Shown here: piece after piece, positions 1 through 6,028 of the stretch
Numbering within the stretch: the stretch's first letter is position 1
Layout: each line of letters opens with the position of its first letter
DNA from: Succinivibrionaceae bacterium
Lineage (GTDB): Bacteria > Pseudomonadota > Gammaproteobacteria > Enterobacterales > Succinivibrionaceae
Direction: 5' to 3'
DNA length: 11,192 nt
Assembly: GCA_003477345.1 (NCBI GenBank)
Contig: DMTG01000205.1
Coordinates: 1-11,192 of the forward strand
The notes under the pieces: generated by a model
What the model was told of the DNA's origin: nothing
Database searches by the model: none
The model's input: the letters and a program-made list of their open reading frames with translations, nothing else
Program-made: the position numbers and the translations under genes

Positions 1-942
1 TCCTGCCTGCTTATGCTCTTCGGCTACAGCTGCATGATTTTCTTAAACTATACCAGCGTGCAAAGCATCAATGCACTGTCATTTGCCTACTGTATCGCAA
101 GCTTCGGCATGGCCTGGTCACAGGCATCCACAACGGTAATGACCGCAGACTGCGTCGACTATGGCGAGTTCAGGCTTAATGTAAGATCAGAAGGACTGGT
201 ATTTTCAATCCAGACCGCCGGAGCAAAGCTCGGCACCTCAATAGCCCTTATACTTTCAGGAACTGCAATGGCTCTGGTTTCATACCTGCCGGGAGCCATG
301 CCGATAACTAGCCAGATATACTCATTCAGAGCCTCCCAGATAATCGTATGTCTTTTGATGGTCCTGATGATCTTTATCTATCTAAACTACTACAAGCTGC
401 ACGGGATCTTCTTTCAGAAGGTTCTAGATGTTGTCGAGCAGTTCAAAAACGGCTTTATATTCAACAATAAGCAGCAGAGTCCGGTTAGATATGCCTTAAA
501 TAAAGATGCGATACTTCATAATCTTGACGCAGATACCCAGGACGAAGTGATAAATGCCTTAATTGACAAGCTAGATGAGGTTAATGCCTTAAATTCCAGA
601 CAGGAATTTGCCAAATGTCTTAAGCAGAAAATGGAACTGGCTCCTGCCGGGATAGCCCTCGGAATTGCCATTCCCCACGCCAACGGTGACTTCGTGCGCA
701 GAGCTGCTCTGGCAGTAGCCACTCTGAAAAAGCCGCTGGATTTTGGTTCACCTGATGGCAGAAAATGCGATCTGGTATTTTTAATCGCTGCCCCTAACAA
801 CGGAAAATCTCATATCAATCTTCTTGGAAGACTGTCATTGATCTTAAATGAAAACGGCTTCCCGGATAAACTCAGAACCGCAGGCTCGGAAGCTGAAATT
901 ATCAATAGAATACTAAAATGCGAACAACATTTAATAATTTAA
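1..942 (+). CDS. GPH-family sugar:cation symporter fused to a PTS EIIA (type 2) domain, 5' partial
   Basis: The frame is open from base 1, so the true start and most of the transporter lie outside the window; 313 residues are visible. Residues 1-135 are the last membrane segments of a glycoside-pentoside-hexuronide (MelB/GusB/LacS-like) symporter: the diagnostic run TADCVDYGEF (48-57), then VRSEG and KLGTSIAL, with hydrophobic segments near 23-47, 72-96 and 111-131. After a polar linker (about 145-168), residues 170-308 form a fructose/mannitol-type EIIA domain. The probable phosphorylation site is H226 in GIAIPHAN, and the second conserved histidine is H271. The expected role is uptake of a sugar or glycoside across the inner membrane, with the EIIA domain sensing PTS phosphorylation; this role is inferred from LacS, whose fused domain is the glucose-type EIIA. 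The substrate cannot be told. The gene end overlaps the next gene by 25 bases. The family call is firm for both halves. Confidence 0.85.
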   Translation, partial: SCLLMLFGYSCMIFLNYTSVQSINALSFAYCIASFGMAWSQASTTVMTADCVDYGEFRLNVRSEGLVFSIQTAGAKLGTSIALILSGTAMALVSYLPGAMPITSQIYSFRASQIIVCLLMVLMIFIYLNYYKLHGIFFQKVLDVVEQFKNGFIFNNKQQSPVRYALNKDAILHNLDADTQDEVINALIDKLDEVNALNSRQEFAKCLKQKMELAPAGIALGIAIPHANGDFVRRAALAVATLKKPLDFGSPDGRKCDLVFLIAAPNNGKSHINLLGRLSLILNENGFPDKLRTAGSEAEIINRILKCEQHLII

Positions 943-1691
943 TTTCAAAAGGAATTCTGGCAGGTTTTGCACTTGTCTTTTGTAATCTGTCTTATGCCGG
1001 CACCCTTAACGTATGCGCAGTGCCTCAGGTTTATTCAGCCCTTGAGCAAATAAAGGACAAATCCAGAATAAGCTTTGATATTCATTACGACATTGCCGAC
1101 AATATCTACTCCAAAATCGTAAACAAGGAATTAAAGTGCGATCTTGTCATAAGTTCAGATGAAAAACTGCCTATACGTCTGGTTCGTTCAAACAACGTGG
1201 TAGCTGAAGACTTCAGACCGTTTGCAAAAGCTCCGCTGCTGTTATGGTCTATGCAGGCAAATGTTCTAGACAGCCAGGCAAAAGTTGTAAGTGAAAAAAG
1301 AATACAATCTCTGGCCGTCGCTAACTACAGCTTAACTCCCGTTGGTTTTGCCACTCAGCAGGTAGTTACTTTAAAGGAATTTCCTACCCGATATTTAAAT
1401 GGCAGAATAAATCGCTTCAGGCAGGAATATCAGGTGCTGTCTTCAGTAGAGCATGGCGACTCTCAAATGGGTTTTGTTACCAAGCCGGTTATCGTACAGC
1501 AGTTTGGAAAAATCCCCGGTTCATACTGGCAGGTGCCATCAAAATATTACGATGCCATCAACTATTACGCAGCTCTGACGTCTATGGCCAGATACAGCAG
1601 GGATGCGCAGACCCTGTATAATTTTATTACCACAGATCCTTCCGCGCTAAAAAGCTTCTACGACGTAGGCTTCTCACCTTTGAATAAATAA
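918..1691 (+). CDS. ModA-like periplasmic substrate-binding protein, ligand uncertain
   Basis: 257 residues. The N-terminus is a Sec signal peptide: basic residues R2 and K11, hydrophobic core about 12-24, likely cleavage after SYA (A27). The mature part follows the molybdate-binding protein ModA (SBP_bac_11 fold) along its length: CDLVISSDEK (74-83, compare ADLFISADQK), SLAV...TPVGFATQ (131-147), GDSQMGFVTKP (180-190) and a C-terminal YNFI...SFYDVGFSP stretch. The residues that hold molybdate in E. coli ModA are not recognisable: the first serine region reads CAVPQVY, the second HYDIADN, and the binding tyrosine position falls at T188. Molybdate is therefore doubtful and the ligand unknown. 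No modB or modC permease gene is in the window. The ATG at 918 is the first possible start after an in-frame stop at 906-908 and lies inside the upstream transporter gene, so the two are probably co-translated. No good ribosome binding site is seen. Fold class fairly sure, function not. Confidence 0.7.
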   Translation: MRTTFNNLISKGILAGFALVFCNLSYAGTLNVCAVPQVYSALEQIKDKSRISFDIHYDIADNIYSKIVNKELKCDLVISSDEKLPIRLVRSNNVVAEDFRPFAKAPLLLWSMQANVLDSQAKVVSEKRIQSLAVANYSLTPVGFATQQVVTLKEFPTRYLNGRINRFRQEYQVLSSVEHGDSQMGFVTKPVIVQQFGKIPGSYWQVPSKYYDAINYYAALTSMARYSRDAQTLYNFITTDPSALKSFYDVGFSPLNK

Positions 1692-1705
1692 TTTCAGCTT
1701 TATGA

Positions 1706-1727
1706 CAGGCGTACTGCTGTGCGCCTG
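1706..1727. terminator. Hairpin between convergent genes, possible bidirectional terminator
   Basis: CAGGCGTAC and GTGCGCCTG form a 9-bp stem with one G-T pair around a TGCT loop. It sits in the 70-base gap between the convergent ModA-like gene and rsmJ, where a shared terminator is expected. Neither side has a proper run of T after the stem, so intrinsic termination would be weak; the position is the stronger argument. Confidence 0.4.
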
Positions 1728-1761
1728 GTGCTTAACTTTACGGTTTCAGACAAATAGATTT

Positions 1762-2535
1762 TCAGGACTGACAGCTCTTATAGATATCAAATCTGCAGGC
1801 TTTTCCGTCCACATAGCCGCTTCTTGCAACCTGAGCGGCACTTAAAACCTCAGCACCATCCGGTCTTTTAAAAATCAGGCGGTGTTTTGGCAGAGCGACA
1901 AGTTCCCTAAGATTTGCCGTAACATCCTCGTCTGCGCCCACTATGGAATGAAATATCTGCATGTCCTTTTTTACAAGAGCGCTTTTCTTGGTCTGAGGAA
2001 ACATGGGATCATAATATACAACATCCGGGACTGGGAGCTTTTCTGCCCTGTTAAGTTCGATTAAGGTCCCCTGCCGCATCAAAACCGGCAGACCGTTAGG
2101 AAACAGATTCATAAGGGAAGCGTCTGTCTGCGCTCTGCACAGGCCGTCATTGAGGAGCAGCCAGATAGCGGGATTGCGCTCAAACATGAATACCTGAGCT
2201 CCGCAGCGCTGCATGATAAAGGAGTCCCGCCCAAGTCCTGCGGTTGCATCGTAAACCACAGGCGCGCTCAGCCTGCCGATTACGGCGCGGGCCACCGCTT
2301 CAGAATTTCTGCCTGCTCTTTGCAGTCTTGACAGAAATTTTCTATCGCTAAAATCAATAAAGAATGGCTTGAAGTTCTGTCCGCGCTCATCAAACAGCAG
2401 CTCTACCCTGTCCTGGCCTACTGAAAGTCTGACATTGTCTTTGCTGCCGTCATCTTCAAAAAAGGCACGATTACTTTCAACCATTGCCTCTGCAACCGCT
2501 GCGTGCTGAGATTTGGGATCGATAGTAACAATCAA
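1762..2535 (-). CDS. rsmJ: 16S rRNA (guanine1516-N2)-methyltransferase RsmJ
   Basis: 257 residues, close to the 250 of E. coli RsmJ (YhiQ). The enzyme transfers a methyl group from S-adenosylmethionine to N2 of G1516 in 16S rRNA. The SAM-binding motif DATAGLGRD is at 96-104, followed by the acidic FERNP (118-122). The catalytic-type DPMFP motif is at 176-180, followed by the family signature KKSALVKKDM (183-192), and a late RFDIY lies at 248-252. The start is TTG at 2533-2535; it puts the DATAGLGRD motif at the same distance from the N-terminus as in E. coli, while the next ATG (residue 18) would shorten the family's N-terminal region. Upstream, a GGGG lies 9 bases before the TTG, so translation may be modest. 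It follows aroE by 38 bases on the same strand and is probably its operon partner, a place rsmJ does not hold in E. coli. Confidence 0.93.
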   Translation of the reverse strand: MIVTIDPKSQHAAVAEAMVESNRAFFEDDGSKDNVRLSVGQDRVELLFDERGQNFKPFFIDFSDRKFLSRLQRAGRNSEAVARAVIGRLSAPVVYDATAGLGRDSFIMQRCGAQVFMFERNPAIWLLLNDGLCRAQTDASLMNLFPNGLPVLMRQGTLIELNRAEKLPVPDVVYYDPMFPQTKKSALVKKDMQIFHSIVGADEDVTANLRELVALPKHRLIFKRPDGAEVLSAAQVARSGYVDGKACRFDIYKSCQS

Positions 2536-2573
2536 GACCTGTTGCCCCGCACAATAATCTAAATAGCGCGCTC

Positions 2574-3386
2574 CTAGCGCAGGGTGGCAAAAGCTTCAGC
2601 TACATCAGGCACAATTCCATGCCATAGTTCATAGCTCAAGGCAGCCTGCATGATAAGCATTCCCCAGCCGTCAAAGGTATTTTTAACGCCAAGTGAGTCC
2701 GCCATCTGCATAAACACCGTCTTCTGACCATCCTTGCTGTACATAAGATCATACGCAAGAACAGTGTTAGCAAAAGCCTCCTTAGGAACTGGAGGGACTT
2801 TCTGACTGATGCTGGCCGAAGTGGCATTGATAATAATGTCAAAAGAGCCTGTTAATTCCTCAAAGGTACTTACGCTTATTCTGCCAGGATAGTCTTTGGC
2901 AATATCAGAGGCTTTGCTTGGGGTTCTATTTACAATAGTAAGACTCTCAGGCTGCTGCTCAAGTATAGGAAAAACAATTCCTTTGGCTGCCCCGCCTGCG
3001 CCTAAGATCAGCACTCTTTCATTCTTAAGACTAAATCCCAGCCTTTTTAGGTCGGACACGAAACCTCTGCCGTCAGTGTTATCTCCAAGAACAGAACCGT
3101 CAGGCAGTTTCTTGAGCGCATTCACAGCGCCTGCGCGTTTTGCATAATCTGTCAGCTTGTCAGCATACGTAAAAGCATCCAGCTTGCAGGGAAGAGTTAT
3201 ATTGCAGCCGCATCCTTTATCTGCAAAAAAGGCATCTGCGGTTTCTGTAAATTTTCCCTCAGGCACCAGCAGAGTGCCGTAACAGATATCCTGATTACCC
3301 ATAGATTTGGCAAACAGATTCTGTATAGTTGGAGACATGGAATGAGAAATCGGATTTCCCATGACTACATAGTTGAAATCAGGCAT
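2574..3386 (-). CDS. aroE: Shikimate dehydrogenase (NADP+)
   Basis: 270 residues (E. coli AroE has 272). It reduces 3-dehydroshikimate to shikimate with NADPH in the cytoplasmic pathway to chorismate and aromatic amino acids. The substrate domain shows GNPISHSMSP (10-19), NITLPCK with the catalytic lysine K68, AGAVNAL (85-91) and GDNTDG (101-106) with the catalytic D105. The nucleotide domain has GAGGAAKG (129-136) and the NADP-selective NRTPSKA (153-159), then INATS (186-190) and the late DGWGMLIMQA (239-248). A longer reading from a GTG at 3413 is possible, but the ATG at 3386 is chosen because an excellent AAGGAG lies 6 bases before it and the protein then has the family's usual N-terminus. 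This start overlaps the end of tsaC by 8 bases, so translation of the two is probably coupled, as in the E. coli tsaC-aroE pair. Confidence 0.96.
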   Translation of the reverse strand: MPDFNYVVMGNPISHSMSPTIQNLFAKSMGNQDICYGTLLVPEGKFTETADAFFADKGCGCNITLPCKLDAFTYADKLTDYAKRAGAVNALKKLPDGSVLGDNTDGRGFVSDLKRLGFSLKNERVLILGAGGAAKGIVFPILEQQPESLTIVNRTPSKASDIAKDYPGRISVSTFEELTGSFDIIINATSASISQKVPPVPKEAFANTVLAYDLMYSKDGQKTVFMQMADSLGVKNTFDGWGMLIMQAALSYELWHGIVPDVAEAFATLR

Positions 3387-3978
3387 TGTCTTCTCCTTCT
3401 GGCCAGCCGACACCCCTGCGAATAAGTCTGCCTTCTAAAGTATCATATATGGAGGTTGCTGTCTGCAGACCTTCACAAGGCAGTGATAAAAATAAATCCA
3501 CCCGCTCAAGGATTTCAGGATCAAGCAGTTCTGCTTTGCTTACGGCCTGTTTACCAGAGATATTGGCGCTGGTTGAAACAATTGGGTTTGCTAAAGAACC
3601 GCACAGTGCTCTTAAGGTTTCAAAACCGGTAATTCTAAGCGCTATGGTATTTCTGAAACCGGTAAGTAACGATCTGAAGGCACTGTTTACCGGCAGAATG
3701 AATGTAAAAGGTCCCGGCCAGAGTCTGCTCATAAGATCTTTTGAACCTTCGGATACCGAGGACAAATCAAGCATGGATTCGGCGCGTTTTAAAGAATCGC
3801 TGACTGTAATAAATCCCTTGGCATCAGAACGCTCTTTGATTGCAATGACTCTTTTTACAGCCTCTTCATTAAAAGCGTCGCAGCTTAGTCCGTATACACC
3901 TTCTGACGGACATAAAACCACGCCGCCCTCTCTGATAACCTCAGAGGCTTCCTTAATATTCTCTGTTTTTCTTAACAT
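3379..3978 (-). CDS. tsaC: L-threonylcarbamoyladenylate synthase (YrdC/TsaC type)
   Basis: 199 residues (E. coli TsaC 190). It makes threonylcarbamoyl-AMP from threonine, bicarbonate and ATP, the first step of the t6A37 modification in ANN-decoding tRNAs. It is the single-domain TsaC form, without the C-terminal extension of Sua5. Visible family motifs: CPSEGVYGL (23-31), the KERSDAKGF substrate-binding run (48-56), RLWPGPFTFILP (85-96), ALRIT (113-117), STSANISG (135-142) and SIYD...LIRRG near the end (176-189). The start is the ATG at 3978; there is no clear ribosome binding site before it. It overlaps aroE by 8 bases, and the tsaC-aroE order is the one found in E. coli and Vibrio. Identity is firm. 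Confidence 0.95.
   Translation of the reverse strand: MLRKTENIKEASEVIREGGVVLCPSEGVYGLSCDAFNEEAVKRVIAIKERSDAKGFITVSDSLKRAESMLDLSSVSEGSKDLMSRLWPGPFTFILPVNSAFRSLLTGFRNTIALRITGFETLRALCGSLANPIVSTSANISGKQAVSKAELLDPEILERVDLFLSLPCEGLQTATSIYDTLEGRLIRRGVGWPEGEDNA
3393..3398 (-). promoter_or_regulatory. Strong ribosome binding site of aroE
   Basis: On the minus strand the sequence reads AAGGAG, then 6 bases, then ATG (3386-3384). It lies inside the end of tsaC and fixes the aroE start at 3386 rather than at the GTG at 3413, because in the longer reading these bases would encode residues KEK near the N-terminus. Confidence 0.8.
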
Positions 3979-4033
3979 TGCACAAACTGTTTTTTCTAAT
4001 AATCGCAGCCGCCCGATAAGCAGACGACAGCCA

Positions 4034-4085
4034 CAATTATAAAAGCGCTGAAATAATCCTCACACAGGACTTAAAGTTCAGCGCT
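4034..4085 (-). terminator. Hairpin after purE, probable intrinsic terminator
   Basis: AGCGCTGAA (4044-4052) and TTCAGCGCT (4077-4085) are perfect 9-base inverted repeats. The 24-base interior holds a second small hairpin, TCCT-cacac-AGGA (4057-4069). On the minus strand the stem ends in TTTT followed by ATAATT. It lies 25 bases beyond the purE stop codon. The T run is short, so termination may be partial. Confidence 0.5.
4036..4041 (-). promoter_or_regulatory. Possible -10 element of a tsaC-aroE-rsmJ promoter
   Basis: A perfect TATAAT on the minus strand lies 57 bases before the tsaC start. It overlaps the T-rich tail of the hairpin that follows purE. No good -35 box is found at 16-18 bases upstream (that stretch falls in the hairpin), so this is only a candidate. 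Confidence 0.3.
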
Positions 4086-4110
4086 CAAAATGAATATAAG
4101 ATATCAAAGA

Positions 4111-4620
4111 CTAGTTTAGATTCAGCTTTTTCTGAAGAGCTTCATTTTTCTGTCTTATGACCTCAGCGGCATTTTTTCTGTCTTCTTTTAAAGCTGCACT
4201 TAATCTGTCATCAGATAAAGCCAGGATCTGAGCTGCCAGATAGCCTGCGTTCTTAGCGCCGGCATTACCCACAGCCACAGTTGCAACCGGGATGCCACCC
4301 GGCATCTGTACAGTTGAATAAAGAGCATCTACGCCATCGACTATGCCGCCTTTGCAGGGAACTCCTATGACAGGTCTGGTAGTTCTTGCTGCGATTGCTC
4401 CTGCCAGATGGGCAGCCATTCCGGCAGCTCCTATGAATACGCCGCAGCCGCGGTTTTCGGCGTCTGCAACATAATCTGCGACCACGTCAGGAGTACGATG
4501 AGCAGAGGCTACGATAACCTCGTACTTAATTTCGAAATTCTTTAAGACCTCGAAAGTCTTTTCCATTGTTGGCAGATCAGAATCTGAGCCCATGATTATG
4601 GCTACGAATTTTGTTCCCAT
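4111..4620 (-). CDS. purE: N5-carboxyaminoimidazole ribonucleotide mutase (class I PurE)
   Basis: 169 residues, the same length as E. coli PurE. It converts N5-CAIR to CAIR in de novo purine synthesis. Visible: the phosphate-binding MGSDSDLP (10-17), SAHRTPD (39-45) with the catalytic H41, GAAGMAAHLAGA (64-75), VQMPGGIPV (104-112) and GAKNAGYLAAQIL (121-133). The SAHRTP and AAHLAG forms mark class I rather than the direct AIR carboxylase, class II, which has lysine after the histidine. The sequence around 64-95 differs from the enteric form (GAGGAAHLPG, then VPVQSAAL) and recalls PurE of anaerobes outside the enterics; this is from memory, not an alignment. The ATG at 4620 has an AGGTG four bases before it. 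The usual partner purK is not next to it, and hairpins on both sides suggest a single-gene transcript. No convincing promoter or PurR-type operator was seen in the 170 bases upstream. Confidence 0.95.
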   Translation of the reverse strand: MGTKFVAIIMGSDSDLPTMEKTFEVLKNFEIKYEVIVASAHRTPDVVADYVADAENRGCGVFIGAAGMAAHLAGAIAARTTRPVIGVPCKGGIVDGVDALYSTVQMPGGIPVATVAVGNAGAKNAGYLAAQILALSDDRLSAALKEDRKNAAEVIRQKNEALQKKLNLN

Positions 4621-4747
4621 ATTGCACCTGATTGATATTAAAAAGCCTGTCAGCTTTAGCAGTAAAATTCCAAAAAACTCTGCCTAGTTTAACTATATGT
4701 ACAACCTATGTCTAATTGGCACTGTTTGTTACCAAAATTGCGGCAGC

Positions 4748-4774
4748 AAAAAAAACATGCCGCTATCAAGGCGG
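4748..4774 (-). terminator. Intrinsic terminator after the yrdD-like gene
   Basis: On the minus strand, CCGC (4774-4771), a 7-base loop and GCGG (4763-4760) form a short GC stem, followed after CATG by eight T (4755-4748). It lies 17 bases beyond the stop codon of the zinc-ribbon gene. The stem is only 4 bp, but the T run is strong. The rest of the 4621-4790 gap holds no gene or convincing promoter. Confidence 0.55.
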
Positions 4775-4790
4775 ATATTGTATACCGCGG

Positions 4791-5435
4791 TCAGTTTGGA
4801 CGGATAATCTTCTTTTTTCTCTTCCTTCTGCTGCTGCACAGCGAATTGCCGCATACCAGAGCAATTCCTGCCTTTACTTTCTTCTCAAACATAACCGGAA
4901 AGCCGCACTCTTCGCATTTTTCACTGACTGGTTTGCCAGGTAAGGTGAATTTGCACTCAGGATAGTTTGAGCAGGAATAGAAAACTCTTCCGTTGCGGGA
5001 CTGTCTGCGCTCCATTTCCCCTTTATGACAGACAGGACAGGGAATTCCGGCATCCTCACGGTTGTTGTAAATATATCCGCAGCGCGGATAGTTGCTGCAG
5101 CCGATAAAAATTCCGAATCGACCTTTTTTAACTTCGAGAGGATATCCGCATTCGGGGCATTTATCAGAGATCTCCAGAATGGTTCTGACGGTTTTTCTAA
5201 CCGCAACCGGCTGCATGAAGGAACATTCAGGATAGTTTGAGCAGCCTAAGAAATCGCCTCTTTCTGAATGCCTTAATACAAGTCTGCCTCCGCAGTGAGG
5301 GCAGGCATCTCCTTCTGATAAAAGACTATTTTCTGCGTTTGCTGAATTATCTGATTTCGGCTCCATACCATCTCTTTTTATTTTACTGTCAAGGCTTTCC
5401 AAAATATAAGCAACATCGTGATAAAATTCACGCAT
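4791..5435 (-). CDS. yrdD: YrdD-like protein with four topoisomerase I-type zinc ribbons
   Basis: 214 residues. It has four C4 zinc ribbons of the kind found at the C-terminus of DNA topoisomerase I, with no topoisomerase catalytic domain. Cysteine ligands: 45/48/65/71, 93/96/113/119, 133/136/155/161 and 174/177/195/200; the first three carry the GCSNYP or SCSNYP signature and the fourth diverges (VCGNSLC). A basic tail (RRKRKKK, 203-209) ends the protein. E. coli YrdD is about 180 residues with the same four-ribbon plan and also lies beside tsaC, opposite def-fmt. The role is unproven; binding to DNA or RNA is likely from the fold. The start is uncertain. The ATG at 5435 gives the longest reading but has no ribosome binding site and leaves 62 bases to def. 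The ATG at 5366 (residue 24), after an AGAGA, gives 191 residues, closer to YrdD. Confidence 0.85.
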   Translation of the reverse strand: MREFYHDVAYILESLDSKIKRDGMEPKSDNSANAENSLLSEGDACPHCGGRLVLRHSERGDFLGCSNYPECSFMQPVAVRKTVRTILEISDKCPECGYPLEVKKGRFGIFIGCSNYPRCGYIYNNREDAGIPCPVCHKGEMERRQSRNGRVFYSCSNYPECKFTLPGKPVSEKCEECGFPVMFEKKVKAGIALVCGNSLCSSRRKRKKKIIRPN

Positions 5436-5447
5436 GCCAATTGTAAA

Positions 5448-5476
5448 TTAATCAATAAATTTAAAAAACCTATCCT
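5448..5476 (+). promoter_or_regulatory. Weak candidate promoter of the def operon
   Basis: TTAATC, a 17-base A/T-rich spacer and TATCCT lie 22 bases before the def start. Matches to the sigma-70 consensus are only 3/6 and 4/6. It is listed because the operon needs a promoter in this short gap and nothing better is visible. Confidence 0.2.
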
Positions 5477-5497
5477 TTTGGATCAGAAAAATAAAAT

Positions 5498-6028
5498 ATG
5501 AAATATCAAGTTGTAATTTTTCCTGACGAGAGACTTCGTCGCCCAAATACCGACGTTACAGAATTCAATAATGAGCTAAAGGAAATCTGCGAAAACATGT
5601 TTGAAACCATGTATGCAGATGAAGGCATCGGTCTGGCTGCTCCTCAGGTAGGAATCAATAAACGACTGGTAGTAATAGATATTCCTGACGACAACGGCAA
5701 TCAGGGGGACAACAGAATTGTTCTCGTAAATCCTCGTATAACCAAACTGGAAGGAGAGATTGTCGACTCAGAAGAAGGCTGCCTGTCTGTACCAGGCTAT
5801 CAGGCCGCAGTAAAAAGATACGAAAAATGCTCTGTCGATGCGAAGGATGTTGACGGCAAAGATATCCATTTTGACGCTGACGGTCTTTTTGCGATTTGTC
5901 TGCAGCACGAAACCGACCATTTAGACGGAAAACTTTTTATTGATCAGCTGTCACGCTTAAAAAGAGACCGCCTAAAGAAGAAATACTCCAAAATTCTCAA
6001 AGAAAGAGAGCAGGCTAATGAGTCCTAG
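5498..6028 (+). CDS. def: Peptide deformylase
   Basis: 176 residues (E. coli Def 169). This metalloenzyme removes the N-formyl group from newly made proteins. All three catalytic motifs are intact: GIGLAAPQ (43-50), EGCLS (93-97) with metal ligand C95, and QHETDHLDG (136-144) with ligands H137 and H141 and catalytic E138. The EGCLSVPG context and the short C-terminal basic helix (KRDRLKKKYSKILK) are of the bacterial type 1 enzyme. The ATG at 5498 begins in the family's usual place; ribosome binding is weak, with only a GGA well upstream. First gene of def-fmt-rsmB-trkA-trkH, overlapping fmt by 11 bases, which fits balanced production of the formylating and deformylating enzymes. Confidence 0.97.
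   Translation: MKYQVVIFPDERLRRPNTDVTEFNNELKEICENMFETMYADEGIGLAAPQVGINKRLVVIDIPDDNGNQGDNRIVLVNPRITKLEGEIVDSEEGCLSVPGYQAAVKRYEKCSVDAKDVDGKDIHFDADGLFAICLQHETDHLDGKLFIDQLSRLKRDRLKKKYSKILKEREQANES

Noticed and set aside
918..985. Possible lipoprotein signal in the ModA-like protein (C22 in LVFC)
   Set aside because: The residues before C22 do not fit a lipobox (F at -1), while a normal signal peptidase I site follows at SYA.
2568..2580. GCGC-tccta-GCGC dyad at the aroE stop codon
   Set aside because: Only 4 bp, with no T run; too short to call a terminator between aroE and rsmJ.
3386..4042. 218-residue open frame on the + strand covering tsaC
   Set aside because: It lies wholly antisense to a clearly identified tsaC, its translation is Ser/Pro-rich with no family resemblance, and it has the look of a shadow frame.
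4708..4965. Small + strand frames beginning in the purE-yrdD gap
   Set aside because: They run through the terminator poly-A tract and into the zinc-ribbon gene in antisense, and show no family motif.
5472..5483. ATCC-TTTT-GGAT dyad before def
   Set aside because: A 4-bp stem in the leader is too weak to claim as an operator or attenuator.
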